Assembly: GCF_002018365.1 (NCBI RefSeq)
Contig: NZ_MVKX01000007.1
Span: forward strand, 62,001 to 126,000
Length of the DNA: 64,000 bases
Reading direction: 5' to 3'
From: Acinetobacter amyesii
GTDB lineage: Bacteria > Pseudomonadota > Gammaproteobacteria > Pseudomonadales > Moraxellaceae
Within the stretch, counting starts at the first letter, position 1; the number at the start of each line of letters is the position of its first letter. Both the position numbers and the translations under genes were made by a program. Shown piece by piece: positions 1 through 9,984 of the stretch. The notes beneath the pieces were generated by a model. It saw nothing but the letters and a program-made list of their open reading frames with translations. It ran no database searches and was not told where the DNA came from.

Positions 1-288
1 GCCCGATTTGGTATTTAAACTCAGGCTCGGTGTTTGAGTCGTTTTTTGAGTCTGTGCAGTAACTACAGGCCCTTGTTTTACGTCTTTGATTTCACTTGAT
101 AAGGTGTTTTGCTGCTGAACATATTGCTGCATCATGGCTTTTAATGCTTTGACTTCATCACGCAACTGTTCAACTTCAGCTTCGCTGACTGCCGCATGTG
201 TCCACATGGGGAACGCGGCTGCACAAGCTAGTATCATCGGTTTAATTTTAAAGGTTTTTTTGACTAAATTTAGCTTTTGAGTTTTCAT
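1..288 (-). CDS. DcaP-family outer-membrane porin, N-terminal part (runs off the window)
   Basis: Only the first 96 codons lie in the window; the gene continues beyond position 1. It starts with ATG at 288-286. A basic N-terminus and hydrophobic stretch ending near THA-AV give a signal peptide. A short coiled-coil follows (SEAEVEQLRDEVKALKAMM), then a polar Gln/Thr/Ser-rich linker. This layout is typical of Acinetobacter DcaP-like porins, in which a periplasmic coiled-coil precedes a trimeric beta-barrel for small organic acids. It lies downstream of the BenK-type transporter on the same strand, so a role as the outer-membrane entry for benzoate-type acids (a BenP-like role) is an inference. 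The barrel itself is not visible. Confidence 0.75.
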   Translation of the reverse strand, partial: MKTQKLNLVKKTFKIKPMILACAAAFPMWTHAAVSEAEVEQLRDEVKALKAMMQQYVQQQNTLSSEIKDVKQGPVVTAQTQKTTQTPSLSLNTKSG

Positions 289-412
289 CCTGACCTCGAT
301 TTGGGCGATGCCCTTTCCTTATTTTTTGTCACAATTTCCCACTAGCCCTCATGCTGTGCATCAGGGCTGGAAACTTAAACTTTTGGGTAATGTTAAATCT
401 GTAAATGATGAC

Positions 413-1786
413 TTAATTCGCTGGATTTTTGATGGCTTGCGTATTGATCTTTGGCGATTGACCTTGAGTAGACGCTTCTACCGATGCTTGTAAATTCACC
501 ATAAAGATCGCCAATGCAGCAATGACACCAGGAATGGCAATCACCAAGAAGTTCATCTGATGCGGTAAATTCATCGTTAAAAGCGCACCAGTAAGTACCG
601 GTCCAACGATTGCACCAATTCGTCCAATGCCCGATGCCCAGCCCATTCCTGTAGAACGTACCGTGGTTGGGTAGTACTGCGCGACAAAGGTATAAAGTAG
701 GATTTGCGAACCGATGGTAGCTGCACCTGCAACAGCAATTAAGGTATACAGAACCATTTGCGGACTGTTAAAGCCCAGTAAGATTAAAGCCAATGCGCCA
801 CACATGAACATGATGCTCAGTACTTTTTTGATATGGAATCGGTCTGCCAAAGCACCACCACCAATAGCACCTACCATTCCACCAATATTCAGCGCAAAGA
901 GGAAGATCATACTTGCACCAAGTGAATAGCCAGCTTGAATCATCAATTTTGGTAACCAACTTCCAAGTGCATAAACCATCAATAAGCACATGAAAAATGC
1001 AATCCAGAACATAAACGTACTGAAACTACGGCCTTGTTGAAATAATGCTTTTAATGGCGCTTTGTCTTCTTCAGAAACTTCATTGAGTACAAATTGAGTA
1101 TCCGTTGTGAGGACTTGTTCAGGGGCAATTTTAGAGACAATTGTTCGAGTCGTATCAGTTTGATGCTTTGAGGTTAAATACATCAATGACTCAGGGAGGA
1201 ATTTCCAAATTAAAGGCAGTGCAAGACATGGAATAATTGCAATATAAAACATGATTTTCCAGCCATATACTGGCACTAACCAAGCACCCAATAATGCTGA
1301 AGCCATACCACCAATGGCATAACCACTAAACATTAGTGCAACCAAGGTGCTACGTATACGTTTTGGTGCGTATTCTGTCATTAACGCGACCACGTTCGGC
1401 ATAACGCCACCGATGCCTAGACCGGCAAGAAAGCGTAAAATACCAAACTCAACTGGGGTACTTGCAAAAGCGCCACAGAAGGTAAAACCACTAAAGATAC
1501 CGACACAGATCATAATGGTCTTTTTACGACCAATTTTATCGGACAGTGTGCCAAAACACATGGCACCAAACATCATGCCAAATAAAGCCGTACTTGCCAG
1601 TAAGCCGGCTTGTACCGCAGATAAGGACCATTCTTGCATCAACAACGGTAAGGCAACGCCATAGATCACCAAGTCATAACCGTCAAAAATAATAATCAAA
1701 AGACACCAAATCAAAACACCCCAATGAAATGGCGTAAATTTGGCTTCATCAACCAAGGTATTAATATTAATTTTCTGGTTTTGCAT
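413..1786 (-). CDS. benK: MFS aromatic acid:H+ symporter, BenK-like benzoate transporter
   Basis: The 457-residue protein has about 12 hydrophobic segments. It carries the motifs of the aromatic acid:H+ symporter family of MFS transporters: FDGYDLVIYG in TM1, a GxLxDKIGRKK loop after TM2, and MPNVVALMTEYAP. The start ATG (1786-1784) follows a near-perfect Shine-Dalgarno AGGAGGTG. It would import benzoate or a related acid across the inner membrane for the benABCDE products. It sits between the porin and the BenM-like regulator, all on the minus strand. A weak dyad at 1878-1892 (ATAC-N7-GTTG) in its upstream region could be a degenerate BenM site. Related carriers such as MucK or PcaK cannot be fully excluded; the location favours BenK. 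Confidence 0.8.
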   Translation of the reverse strand: MQNQKININTLVDEAKFTPFHWGVLIWCLLIIIFDGYDLVIYGVALPLLMQEWSLSAVQAGLLASTALFGMMFGAMCFGTLSDKIGRKKTIMICVGIFSGFTFCGAFASTPVEFGILRFLAGLGIGGVMPNVVALMTEYAPKRIRSTLVALMFSGYAIGGMASALLGAWLVPVYGWKIMFYIAIIPCLALPLIWKFLPESLMYLTSKHQTDTTRTIVSKIAPEQVLTTDTQFVLNEVSEEDKAPLKALFQQGRSFSTFMFWIAFFMCLLMVYALGSWLPKLMIQAGYSLGASMIFLFALNIGGMVGAIGGGALADRFHIKKVLSIMFMCGALALILLGFNSPQMVLYTLIAVAGAATIGSQILLYTFVAQYYPTTVRSTGMGWASGIGRIGAIVGPVLTGALLTMNLPHQMNFLVIAIPGVIAALAIFMVNLQASVEASTQGQSPKINTQAIKNPAN

Positions 1787-1977
1787 AGCCCACCTCCTAA
1801 TTGTGAAGCTTGTAAAATTCGCTTTTCACAATGAATAAGTCGGTGCTTAATGTCCAAAACCGATTAGGCATGTTTGTATACCTAAAAAGTTGAATGCAAA
1901 TTAATTCCTTGATTCCGCTTTATTTAAATAGATCATTTCATAACTGCAGTTCATCTGAACGTCTATCGACAGTATAT

Positions 1978-2892
1978 TCAAAACACAGCACGATCATATG
2001 GAATCGCTTCTAAATCATACACTTGATAAACACTATCAAATAAACCACGAATATCTTCGCTTTCATCCATATTACGCACAGTCATAAATACAGGGCTAAT
2101 CGCGGCTTCATCTAAGATCGGAACAAAGGTTAAATGTGTTAATTGCACACTTTGGGCACTCATTGGGGTGATACAAACCCCTTCGTTCGCTGCAACAAAG
2201 CCCAATGCCAGTTGTAATTCACGTACTTCACGTACTTTTTTAGGTTCCAGACCATACTCTGAAAATATGCCACGCACTTGGGTCGAAAAGTTTGGTTTGT
2301 TGTGATTTGGATAAAAAATCAATTGCTGATCGATCAGATCTGCAAGATAGACTCCTTCCTTTTTTTGTGCCAAAGGATGACTAGCGTGTAAGGCAACTAC
2401 TAAGCGTTCTTCACGCAGTAAAACCCGTTTAATTGCAGGGTCTGAAATACGCAAACGCCCAAAGCCGACATCTATACGACCTTCTTTTAATGCTTTGATT
2501 TGTTCAGTAGTGGCCATTTCCTCCATTTCTATTTTTAAATGTGGATGTTGTTGTTTAAATAAATACAAAATATTCGAGAGTAAACCAAACAATAAAGAGC
2601 TCACAAAACCGATTGTCACTGTTCTTTCTGTCAAACCAATTCGTTTCGTCATCGATTTAATTTCTTCTGCATTAGACAAAAGTTTTAAAGCATGATGATA
2701 AAAAAATTGGCCTGCTTCCGTAGTCTTAAGCGGACGGCTACCGCGTTCAAATAACTGAATTCCAAGCTCATGTTCCAAATTTTGAATCTGCCGACTCAAA
2801 GGTGGTTGAGCTATATATAGTTTTTCTGCCGCTTTGGTAAAACTCTGCTCTTCAACCACTGCGACAAAGTATCTTAAGTGTCTTAGTTCCAT
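1978..2892 (-). CDS. benM: LysR-type regulator of benzoate/catechol genes, BenM/CatM-like
   Basis: The 304-residue LysR-type regulator has an N-terminal winged HTH (MELRHLRYFVAVVEEQSFTK, residues 1-20, then QPPLSRQIQNLE). Its effector domain is close to Acinetobacter BenM and CatM, for example RIDVGFGRLRISDPAIKR and the YPNHNKPNFST stretch near residue 195. BenM responds to benzoate and cis,cis-muconate and activates ben and cat genes. It is divergent from catA, and two ATAC/ATTC-N7-GTAT dyads lie in the 281-bp gap, the arrangement expected for autoregulation with activation of the neighbour. Position beside catA-ben supports BenM, but the sequence alone does not firmly separate BenM from CatM. 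Confidence 0.85.
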   Translation of the reverse strand: MELRHLRYFVAVVEEQSFTKAAEKLYIAQPPLSRQIQNLEHELGIQLFERGSRPLKTTEAGQFFYHHALKLLSNAEEIKSMTKRIGLTERTVTIGFVSSLLFGLLSNILYLFKQQHPHLKIEMEEMATTEQIKALKEGRIDVGFGRLRISDPAIKRVLLREERLVVALHASHPLAQKKEGVYLADLIDQQLIFYPNHNKPNFSTQVRGIFSEYGLEPKKVREVRELQLALGFVAANEGVCITPMSAQSVQLTHLTFVPILDEAAISPVFMTVRNMDESEDIRGLFDSVYQVYDLEAIPYDRAVF

Positions 2893-2900
2893 GGCTATCG

Positions 2901-2915
2901 ATACCTATTAAGTAT
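2901..2915. promoter_or_regulatory. BenM/CatM-type operator, site 1 (ATAC-N7-GTAT)
   Basis: ATAC (2901-2904), seven bases, then GTAT (2912-2915) exactly match the dyad known for high-affinity BenM/CatM binding in A. baylyi. It starts 9 bp upstream of the regulator's start codon and about 260 bp upstream of catA, so it can serve autorepression and divergent activation together. Binding is inferred from the motif. Confidence 0.75.
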
Positions 2916-2952
2916 AATAAAATGCAAATTTGATCTTCGACGTGAAGATTTT

Positions 2953-2967
2953 ATTCTTTTAAGGTAT
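2953..2967. promoter_or_regulatory. BenM/CatM-type operator, site 2 (ATTC-N7-GTAT)
   Basis: ATTC (2953-2956), seven bases, then GTAT (2964-2967) form the one-mismatch version of the dyad. It overlaps a candidate promoter for the catA-ben transcript: TTGATC at 2930-2935, 16 bp, then TATTCT at 2952-2957. A regulator tetramer on sites 1 and 2 could mask this promoter or shift to expose it. The -35 and -10 assignments are inferred by eye. Confidence 0.6.
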
Positions 2968-3173
2968 ATCACATAGACAGGATTAAGCAACTTTAATCCC
3001 ATCCAACAGATCAAAAACATCGTGCAGCCCATTACCTGAAAGAAACTTCAGTCGCTACACGAAACAACTTAAAAAGTATTGTTAGACAACCAAACAAGGA
3101 ACGTGGCAGCCAAAGACCTCTTTTATCGAGTGATAGCCACCCATACTTAAATGCATACTTAAGGAGATATAGT
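2968..3173 (+). other. Long untranslated leader of the catA-ben transcript
   Basis: About 200 bp with no supported ORF lie between the candidate promoter and catA. The stretch holds a small hairpin (GGATTAA 2980-2986 with TTAATCC 2993-2999, 6-nt loop) and a wider GTGGC...GCCAC pairing near the catA end. It closes with the catA Shine-Dalgarno AAGGAG. No poly-T tract follows the hairpins, so nothing indicates a terminator. Confidence 0.4.
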
Positions 3174-4094
3174 ATGAACCGTCAAGAGATTGATGTTCTG
3201 ATTAAACAAATGAACGTAGATACAGCGACAGGGCCTGTTGACCAACGTGTACAGCAAGTTGTGGTACGTTTATTGGGTGATTTATTCCAAGCGATTGAAG
3301 ATCTAGATATTACTCAAACTGAACTATGGAAAGGTCTTGAGTATTTTACAGATGCGGGTCAAGCAAACGAATTGGGTCTTTTAGCCGCAGGTTTAGGTTT
3401 AGAGCACTATCTAGATTTACGTGCCGATGAAGCTGATGCGAAAGCAGGTATTACAGGTGGTACACCACGTACCATTGAAGGCCCTTTATATGTGGCTGGC
3501 GCACCTGAATCAGTGGGCTTTGCTCGTATGGATGATGGTACGGAAACCGATAAAATTCCAACTCTGTTTATTGAAGGTACAGTAACAGATACCGAAGGCA
3601 ACATCATTGAAGGTGCTAAAGTTGAAATTTGGCATGCCAACAGCCTAGGTAACTATTCTTTCTTTGATAAGTCTCAATCAGACTTTAACCTTCGCCGTAC
3701 GATTCTTTCTGACCAAGACGGTAAATATGTTGCACAAACTACGATGCCAGTTGGTTATGGCTGTCCTCCAGAAGGCACAACTCAATTTGTTTTAGACAAA
3801 TTAGGCCGTCATGGTAACCGTCCATCACATGTACATTATTTTATCTCTGCACCGGGCTACCGCAAGCTAACCACTCAATTCAACATCGAAGGTGATAAAT
3901 ACCTTTGGGACGACTTTGCCTTTGCAACTCGTGATGGTCTGGTGGCAACTGCTGTTGATATCACAGACGAAGCTGAAATTGCACGTCGTGGTCTAAACCA
4001 GCCATTTAAACACATTAGCTTTAATGTTGAGTTAGTTAAAGAACAAGCTGCAGCACCAAATACTGAAGTTGATCGTCGACGCGCTAGCGCTTAA
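3174..4094 (+). CDS. catA: Catechol 1,2-dioxygenase
   Basis: This intradiol dioxygenase cleaves catechol to cis,cis-muconate, the first step of the ortho (beta-ketoadipate) branch. In the 306-residue protein the non-haem Fe(III) ligands are visible: Tyr161 (NSLGNYSFFD), Tyr195 (PVGYGCPPEG), His219 and His221 (GNRPSHVHYF). The N-terminal helical dimerisation domain precedes the family signature TPRTIEGPLYVAGAPES (residues 97-113). The start has AAGGAG upstream. It precedes benA by only about 85 bp on the same strand, so catechol cleavage is probably co-transcribed with catechol production. Later cat genes (catB, catC) are not in the window, so muconate must be processed by genes elsewhere. Confidence 0.95.
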   Translation: MNRQEIDVLIKQMNVDTATGPVDQRVQQVVVRLLGDLFQAIEDLDITQTELWKGLEYFTDAGQANELGLLAAGLGLEHYLDLRADEADAKAGITGGTPRTIEGPLYVAGAPESVGFARMDDGTETDKIPTLFIEGTVTDTEGNIIEGAKVEIWHANSLGNYSFFDKSQSDFNLRRTILSDQDGKYVAQTTMPVGYGCPPEGTTQFVLDKLGRHGNRPSHVHYFISAPGYRKLTTQFNIEGDKYLWDDFAFATRDGLVATAVDITDEAEIARRGLNQPFKHISFNVELVKEQAAAPNTEVDRRRASA

Positions 4095-4111
4095 TTACTC
4101 AATCTAAGGAA

Positions 4112-4145
4112 GCCGAGCTGTCTCATCCAAGTTTGACAACTCGGC
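4112..4145 (+). other. Intercistronic stem-loop between catA and benA
   Basis: GCCGAG (4112-4117) plus TGTC (4119-4122) pair with GACA (4135-4138) plus CTCGGC (4140-4145), leaving one mismatch and a 12-nt loop. The 3' side has no T-run, so this is unlikely to be a full intrinsic terminator. It may act in mRNA processing, protect the catA message end, or attenuate partially. Confidence 0.55.
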
Positions 4146-4179
4146 GACTATCCCCTCATTGGACAGTCGGAGAATGGAC

Positions 4180-5577
4180 ATGCCACGTATTCCTGTAATT
4201 AACACCAGCCATCTAGATCGTATTGATGAACTTCTTGTCGATAATTTTGACACTGGTGAATTTAAACTGCACCGCTCAGTATTTACCGATCAAGCGTTGT
4301 TTGATCTTGAAATGAAATACATTTTTGAAGGTAACTGGGTGTATTTGGCACATGAAAGCCAAATTCCAAATAACAATGATTATTACACAACTCATATTGG
4401 TCGCCAGCCGATCATCATTGCACGTAACCGTAATGGTGAACTGAATGCCATGATCAATGCCTGCTCACATCGTGGCGCACAGTTATGTCGTTATAAAAAA
4501 GGCAACAAAGCGACGTATACATGTCCATTCCATGGTTGGACCTTTAATAACTCAGGTAAATTGCTCAAAGTTAAAGACCCTGCCGAAGCGGGTTATTCAG
4601 ATTGCTTTAACCAAGATGGTTCACATGACTTGAAAAAAGTCGCACGCTTTGAAAGTTATAAAGGTTTTCTATTTGGAAGCTTAAATCCTGATGTACCAAG
4701 TCTAGAAGAATTCTTAGGTGAAACTACCAAAATTATCGACATGATCGAAGGTCAGTCAGAAAATGGTTTAGAAGTTTTACGTGGTTCATCTACCTATACC
4801 TATGAAGGTAACTGGAAACTGACAGCTGAAAATGGCGCAGATGGCTATCACGTTTCAGCCGTGCATTGGAACTATGCAGCGACCACTCAGCACCGTAAAG
4901 AAGCGCAAGCAGCTGATAATATTCGTGCCATGAGTGCGGGTTCTTGGGGCAAGCAAGGTGGTGGTTCTTATGGTTTTGACAGTGGTCACATGTTGTTGTG
5001 GACCCAATGGGCTAACCCAGAAGACCGTCCAAACTTTAGCAAAGCCGATGAATATACTGAAAAATTCGGCGCGCCGATGTCAAAATGGATGATCGAGCGT
5101 TCACGTAACCTATGTCTTTATCCAAATGTCTATTTGATGGATCAATTCGGTTCACAAATTCGCGTTTTACGCCCGATTTCTGTCAATAAAACTGAAGTCA
5201 CCATTTACTGTATCGCCCCTGTCGGTGAAGAGCCAGAAGCACGTACACGTCGTATTCGTCAATATGAAGACTTCTTTAATGCTTCAGGCATGGCAACACC
5301 CGATGATTTAGAAGAATTCCGTGCCTGCCAAGCAGGTTATGCAGGGATTGAACTGGAATGGAACGACATGTGCCGTGGTTCAAAACACTGGATTCATGGA
5401 CCGGATGATGCAGCCAATGAAATTGGATTAAAACCGCTATTAAGTGGCATCAAAACGGAAGATGAAGGTCTTTACCTTGCTCAGCATCAATATTGGTTAA
5501 AAACCATGAAACATGCCATCGCTGAAGAAAAAGAACTAGCTGAACAAGTCGCAAATGAACAAGGAGATGTCGCATGA
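4180..5577 (+). CDS. benA: Benzoate 1,2-dioxygenase, large (alpha) subunit
   Basis: Catalytic subunit of the ring-hydroxylating oxygenase that converts benzoate to its 1,2-cis-dihydrodiol carboxylate. The Rieske cluster ligands are Cys95, His97, Cys115 and His118 (ACSHRG...CPFHGW). The mononuclear iron site is [10 protein letters not shown], with His224 and His229. The N-terminus [14 protein letters not shown] matches A. baylyi BenA and decides the start: ATG 4180 has GGAG at 4169-4172 with a 7-nt spacer, whereas ATG 4174 is too close to it. Length is 465 residues. The stop overlaps the benB start by 4 bp (ATGA), so the two subunits are translationally coupled. Residue CR at 102-103 is unusual beside the more common hydrophobic pair. 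Confidence 0.95.
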   Translation: MPRIPVINTSHLDRIDELLVDNFDTGEFKLHRSVFTDQALFDLEMKYIFEGNWVYLAHESQIPNNNDYYTTHIGRQPIIIARNRNGELNAMINACSHRGAQLCRYKKGNKATYTCPFHGWTFNNSGKLLKVKDPAEAGYSDCFNQDGSHDLKKVARFESYKGFLFGSLNPDVPSLEEFLGETTKIIDMIEGQSENGLEVLRGSSTYTYEGNWKLTAENGADGYHVSAVHWNYAATTQHRKEAQAADNIRAMSAGSWGKQGGGSYGFDSGHMLLWTQWANPEDRPNFSKADEYTEKFGAPMSKWMIERSRNLCLYPNVYLMDQFGSQIRVLRPISVNKTEVTIYCIAPVGEEPEARTRRIRQYEDFFNASGMATPDDLEEFRACQAGYAGIELEWNDMCRGSKHWIHGPDDAANEIGLKPLLSGIKTEDEGLYLAQHQYWLKTMKHAIAEEKELAEQVANEQGDVA

Positions 5578-6083
5578 ATGCAACTGCACATTTAGACAGC
5601 GTAAGCATTGAAGCTGTATCTCAGTTCCTCTATCGCGAAGCGCGTTTTTTAGATGATGAACAGTGGGATGAATGGCTAGCGTGCTATGCCCCATCTGCAT
5701 CATTTTGGATGCCGGCTTGGGATGACGATGACCGCCTCACGGAAGATCCACAGTCTGAGATTTCTTTGATTTATTATCCAGACCGTCAAGGTTTAGAAGA
5801 CCGTGTCTTCCGCATTAAAACCGAGCGTTCATCTGCCACGATGCCAGATACTCGAACCAGCCATAACATTAATAACGTAGAGATTATTGAACGTGATGGC
5901 GACAAAGTCACGGTGCGTTTTAACTGGAACACCTTAAGTTTCCGCTACAAAACCAACTATAGCTACTTTGGCATGTCACGTTATGAAATTGATTTTTCAG
6001 GCGAGCAGCCAAAAATCCTCAGCAAATATGTAGTTCTGAAAAACGATTATATCAACCAAGTTATTGATATTTATCACCTCTAA
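5574..6083 (+). CDS. benB: Benzoate 1,2-dioxygenase, small (beta) subunit
   Basis: The 169-residue structural beta subunit of the alpha3beta3 oxygenase has the SnoaL/NTF2-like fold of ring-hydroxylating dioxygenase beta chains. Typical segments are [21 protein letters not shown] near the N-terminus, [16 protein letters not shown], and [14 protein letters not shown]. It makes no direct redox contribution. The ATG overlaps the benA stop by 4 bp and has AGGAG about 8 nt upstream, a tight coupling that suits equimolar subunits. Confidence 0.95.
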   Translation: MNATAHLDSVSIEAVSQFLYREARFLDDEQWDEWLACYAPSASFWMPAWDDDDRLTEDPQSEISLIYYPDRQGLEDRVFRIKTERSSATMPDTRTSHNINNVEIIERDGDKVTVRFNWNTLSFRYKTNYSYFGMSRYEIDFSGEQPKILSKYVVLKNDYINQVIDIYHL

Positions 6084-6099
6084 AAGCTTATTTCACTAA

Positions 6100-7194
<1,095 letters not shown>

Positions 7195-7208
7195 GGGAGA
7201 ATAGTTTA

Positions 7209-7994
7209 ATGTCAAAACAAGCTAGATTTAGCAATAAAGTTGTCATCGTAACCGGTGCCGCTCAAGGTATCGGTCGTGGAGTCGCACTACAAGTGGCCCG
7301 AGAAGGCGCTCAAGTGGTATTGGCAGATCTCTCGGATTTTGTTGAAGAGACGCTGAACGATATTCAAACCCACAATGGCGATGCCATTATTGTTAAAGCC
7401 AATCTTGAAACATTTGCAGGCGCCCAAGCAGTTGCTACCCAAGCCATTGAAAAATATGGCCGAATTGATATCTTAATCAATAACGTTGGCGGTGCGATTT
7501 GGATGAAGCCCTTCCAAGAGTTTTCAGAAGAAGAAATCATTAAGGAAGTTAATCGTTCATTATTTCCAACTATGTGGTGCTGCCGAGCCGTGTTACCTGA
7601 AATGATTCAAAATCAGCAAGGGACAATTGTGAATGTATCTTCTATTGCAACCCGTGGTATTAACCGTGTGCCATATTCAGCGTCAAAAGGTGGGGTTAAT
7701 GGCTTAACCGCTGCACTCGCTTTTGAGCATGCAAAAGATGGTATTCGAGTCAATGCCGTAGCCACAGGTGGCACAGAAGCACCACCACGAAAAGTACCTA
7801 GAAACGCCAACCCATTGTCAGATCATGAAAAACAATGGATGCAAGACGTAGTCGATCAAACCATTGACCGTACATTCTTAGGACGCTATGGCACAATTCA
7901 GGAACAAGTCAATGCCATCTTATTTTTGGCATCCGATGATTCATCTTATATGACTGGAACGGTCGTCCCTGTTGGTGGTGGAGATCAAGGTTAA
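7209..7994 (+). CDS. benD: Benzoate cis-diol (1,6-dihydroxycyclohexa-2,4-diene-1-carboxylate) dehydrogenase
   Basis: A short-chain dehydrogenase of 261 residues. It oxidises and decarboxylates the BenABC dihydrodiol to catechol, reducing NAD+. The Rossmann motif TGAAQGIG spans residues 15-22, followed by NNVGG at 91-95. The catalytic residues are Ser144/145, Tyr156 and Lys160 (PYSASK). The ATG has GGGAG upstream and follows benC by 14 bp. Its product is the CatA substrate, and catA lies at the head of the same gene run. Confidence 0.95.
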   Translation: MSKQARFSNKVVIVTGAAQGIGRGVALQVAREGAQVVLADLSDFVEETLNDIQTHNGDAIIVKANLETFAGAQAVATQAIEKYGRIDILINNVGGAIWMKPFQEFSEEEIIKEVNRSLFPTMWCCRAVLPEMIQNQQGTIVNVSSIATRGINRVPYSASKGGVNGLTAALAFEHAKDGIRVNAVATGGTEAPPRKVPRNANPLSDHEKQWMQDVVDQTIDRTFLGRYGTIQEQVNAILFLASDDSSYMTGTVVPVGGGDQG

Positions 7995-8057
7995 TCTCTA
8001 AAAATCATTGGTTAAATTCAACAGGCTCATTGACATAGTCGCATGGAGGCAAAAGCG

Positions 8058-9281
8058 ATGGCACCCCTGTTAAAAACATTAAAAGAAGATTGGTCGATTT
8101 CAGCGACGGTTGCAGGATTTTTAGCCGTACTGATCTCCTATTCAGGCCCATTGATTATTTTTTTCCAAGCCGCACAAAAAGCTCAAGTTTCCCCAGCCAT
8201 GATGATTTCATGGATTTGGGGGATTTCTATTGGCGCAGCGCTGGCGGGTATTTATCTCTCAATTAAATATAAAACCCCGGTGATTACCGCGTGGTCAGCG
8301 CCTGGTACGGCTCTTTTAGTCACCCTATTTCCGAATATTTCACTGAATGAAGCCATAGCAGCTTATATCACGTCCGCTATTGTTATTTTCTTGATTGGCA
8401 TCACTGGCTATTTTGACAAACTCCTAAAATGGATTCCTCAAGATGTCGCTGCAGGGATGATGGCAGGTATTTTATTTCAGTTTGGGCTTGGACTGTTCAC
8501 AGCTACAGATAGTATGCCGATCATTGTCTTTAGCATGTTATTGGTCTTTCTGATTTCTAAAAGACTATCGCCACGCTACGCGATGATTTGGGTCTTACTG
8601 ACTGGAGTTGTTTTGAGTTTTACATTAGGGAAAATTAATCCTGTTGATGTGAATTTTCAACTCGCTATACCGCAGTTTATTGCCCCAATTTGGACATGGA
8701 ACTCAACTTTAAATTTGGCGATTCCCTTAATTTTAGTCAGTCTGAGTGGTCAATTCCTTCCGGGGATGGCGATCATGAAACTCAGTGGATATGACACGCC
8801 AGCCAAGCCGATTATCACAGCGACTAGTATTGCCTCGCTCGCTGTCGCATGTGTCGGAGGCATTACCATTGTTTTGGCGTCTATTACCGCAGCTATGTGT
8901 ATGGGCAAAGATGCACATGAACTAAAAGAAAAACGCTATATAGCCGGTATTGCCAATGGTATTTTTTATATTTTAGGTGGCTTATTTGCAGGCAGCATTG
9001 TCATGTTATTTAGCCTATTACCTAAAGAGTTAGTCGCTGCACTTGCAGGTTTAGCGTTATTAGGTGCGATTGGGACAAATATGTCAGTTGCGATGAAAAA
9101 TGAGGCCAATCGTGATGCAGCGCTGATCACTTTTTTAGCGACAGCCTCAGGGATGCATTTTTTAGGGCTAAGCTCAGTATTTTGGGGGATTTGTATCGGT
9201 GTCGCGGCACATGTCATTTTGACCAAACGAGTAGCCACACAAGCGCCGATGACAACGACTCAAGACTCTAAAAGTTCATAA
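8058..9281 (+). CDS. benE: Benzoate/H+ symporter of the BenE family
   Basis: An inner-membrane protein of 407 residues with about 12 hydrophobic segments. Family features include the glycine-rich PQDVAAGMMAGILFQFG, SGPLIIFFQAA near the first helix, and VGGITIVLASITAA. BenE proteins import benzoate, so this locus holds two inner-membrane benzoate carriers (with BenK). An ATG at 8043 lies inside the ribosome-binding sequence; GGAGG at 8045-8049 is spaced 8 nt from ATG 8058 (MAPLLKTLKEDW), so the latter is the likely start. It is the last gene of the catA-benABCDE run. Confidence 0.9.
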   Translation: MAPLLKTLKEDWSISATVAGFLAVLISYSGPLIIFFQAAQKAQVSPAMMISWIWGISIGAALAGIYLSIKYKTPVITAWSAPGTALLVTLFPNISLNEAIAAYITSAIVIFLIGITGYFDKLLKWIPQDVAAGMMAGILFQFGLGLFTATDSMPIIVFSMLLVFLISKRLSPRYAMIWVLLTGVVLSFTLGKINPVDVNFQLAIPQFIAPIWTWNSTLNLAIPLILVSLSGQFLPGMAIMKLSGYDTPAKPIITATSIASLAVACVGGITIVLASITAAMCMGKDAHELKEKRYIAGIANGIFYILGGLFAGSIVMLFSLLPKELVAALAGLALLGAIGTNMSVAMKNEANRDAALITFLATASGMHFLGLSSVFWGICIGVAAHVILTKRVATQAPMTTTQDSKSS

Positions 9282-9299
9282 TATCCAAATGCATTACCC

Positions 9300-9335
9300 A
9301 AACAAAGAAGATGGAACACTACATCTTCTTTGTTT
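9300..9335. terminator. Bidirectional hairpin between benE and the TetR gene
   Basis: AAACAAAGAAGATG (9300-9313) pairs perfectly over 14 bp with CATCTTCTTTGTTT (9322-9335) around an 8-nt loop. A-rich and T-rich flanks allow termination in both directions. It separates two convergent genes. Confidence 0.8.
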
Positions 9336-9358
9336 AATCAAAAACTAAATGCTTTCAT

Positions 9359-9973
9359 TTAGACTTCGGTTAATTCAGGTAACTCTCGATGAGCGATTTC
9401 AAAAGCTTCTTGCGTATCTAATCCCACCGCAGTCAATAAAAGCTCTGCAACCTCAGAACCAATTTCACGCCAGGTTTTATGTCCTTCTAAAACTAAAAAA
9501 ATAGAGGATAAAACTGATCCCGTGACCATTGCCATAACGGCAGGCAAGAGTTCAGGACGGATATGATAGCGCTGCGTTTCTATGCCTTTATGCAAATCTG
9601 AAAGCGGTGAAGCTTCACCCGTCCACAGACCGCTTAATGATTGTGAGTTAAATGAAAACTTGCAGATAAAACGCCCCCAATCTGGCTCTTCATGAGCACG
9701 GCGGATATACATGCGTACACCTGTGGCAATACGCCAAGCTGCGTCTTGATCATCACCAAAGGTTTTGATCACACGCGTGTTCATTTCATGTGTCAACTGA
9801 TGAGCGATGTCTTCAAATAAAGAATCTGGATTTAAGCCATTGTTATAAATCGTGCCGCGGGCGACGCCTGAAACTTCAGCCAATTCACTAACGGTAATTG
9901 CCGTTGAACCTTTTTCAGCAAATAAACGCAGTGCCGCTCGGTGGATTCTTTTTTGTGATGAAGAAATTGCCAT
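9359..9973 (-). CDS. TetR/AcrR-family transcriptional regulator, candidate regulator of the adjacent catabolic block
   Basis: The 204-residue protein has an N-terminal TetR HTH: RIHRAALRLFAEKGSTAITVSELAEVSGVARGTIYNN, about residues 8-45. An all-helical ligand-binding domain follows. ATG 9973 is chosen over an upstream in-frame codon (10012) because GAGGAG precedes it directly. Two copies of TTTGAACAAA (9985-9994 and 10004-10013) lie in the promoter region, and related TTGAACA/TGTTCAA palindromes lie in the divergent promoter at 15.1 kb. This protein is therefore the best candidate repressor for that block, with a phenolic pathway intermediate as inducer; both points are inference. The stretch after TIY (NNGLNPDSLF) departs from the usual pattern but keeps the helix. 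Confidence 0.85.
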   Translation of the reverse strand: MAISSSQKRIHRAALRLFAEKGSTAITVSELAEVSGVARGTIYNNGLNPDSLFEDIAHQLTHEMNTRVIKTFGDDQDAAWRIATGVRMYIRRAHEEPDWGRFICKFSFNSQSLSGLWTGEASPLSDLHKGIETQRYHIRPELLPAVMAMVTGSVLSSIFLVLEGHKTWREIGSEVAELLLTAVGLDTQEAFEIAHRELPELTEV

Positions 9974-9984
9974 TTGGCTCCTCT

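Noticed and set aside
1878..1892. ATAC-N7-GTTG near the benK start as a BenM operator
   Set aside because: Only half of the dyad matches, so it is mentioned in the benK entry but not listed as a site.
4112..4145. catA-benA hairpin considered as an intrinsic terminator
   Set aside because: No T-run follows it on the plus strand.
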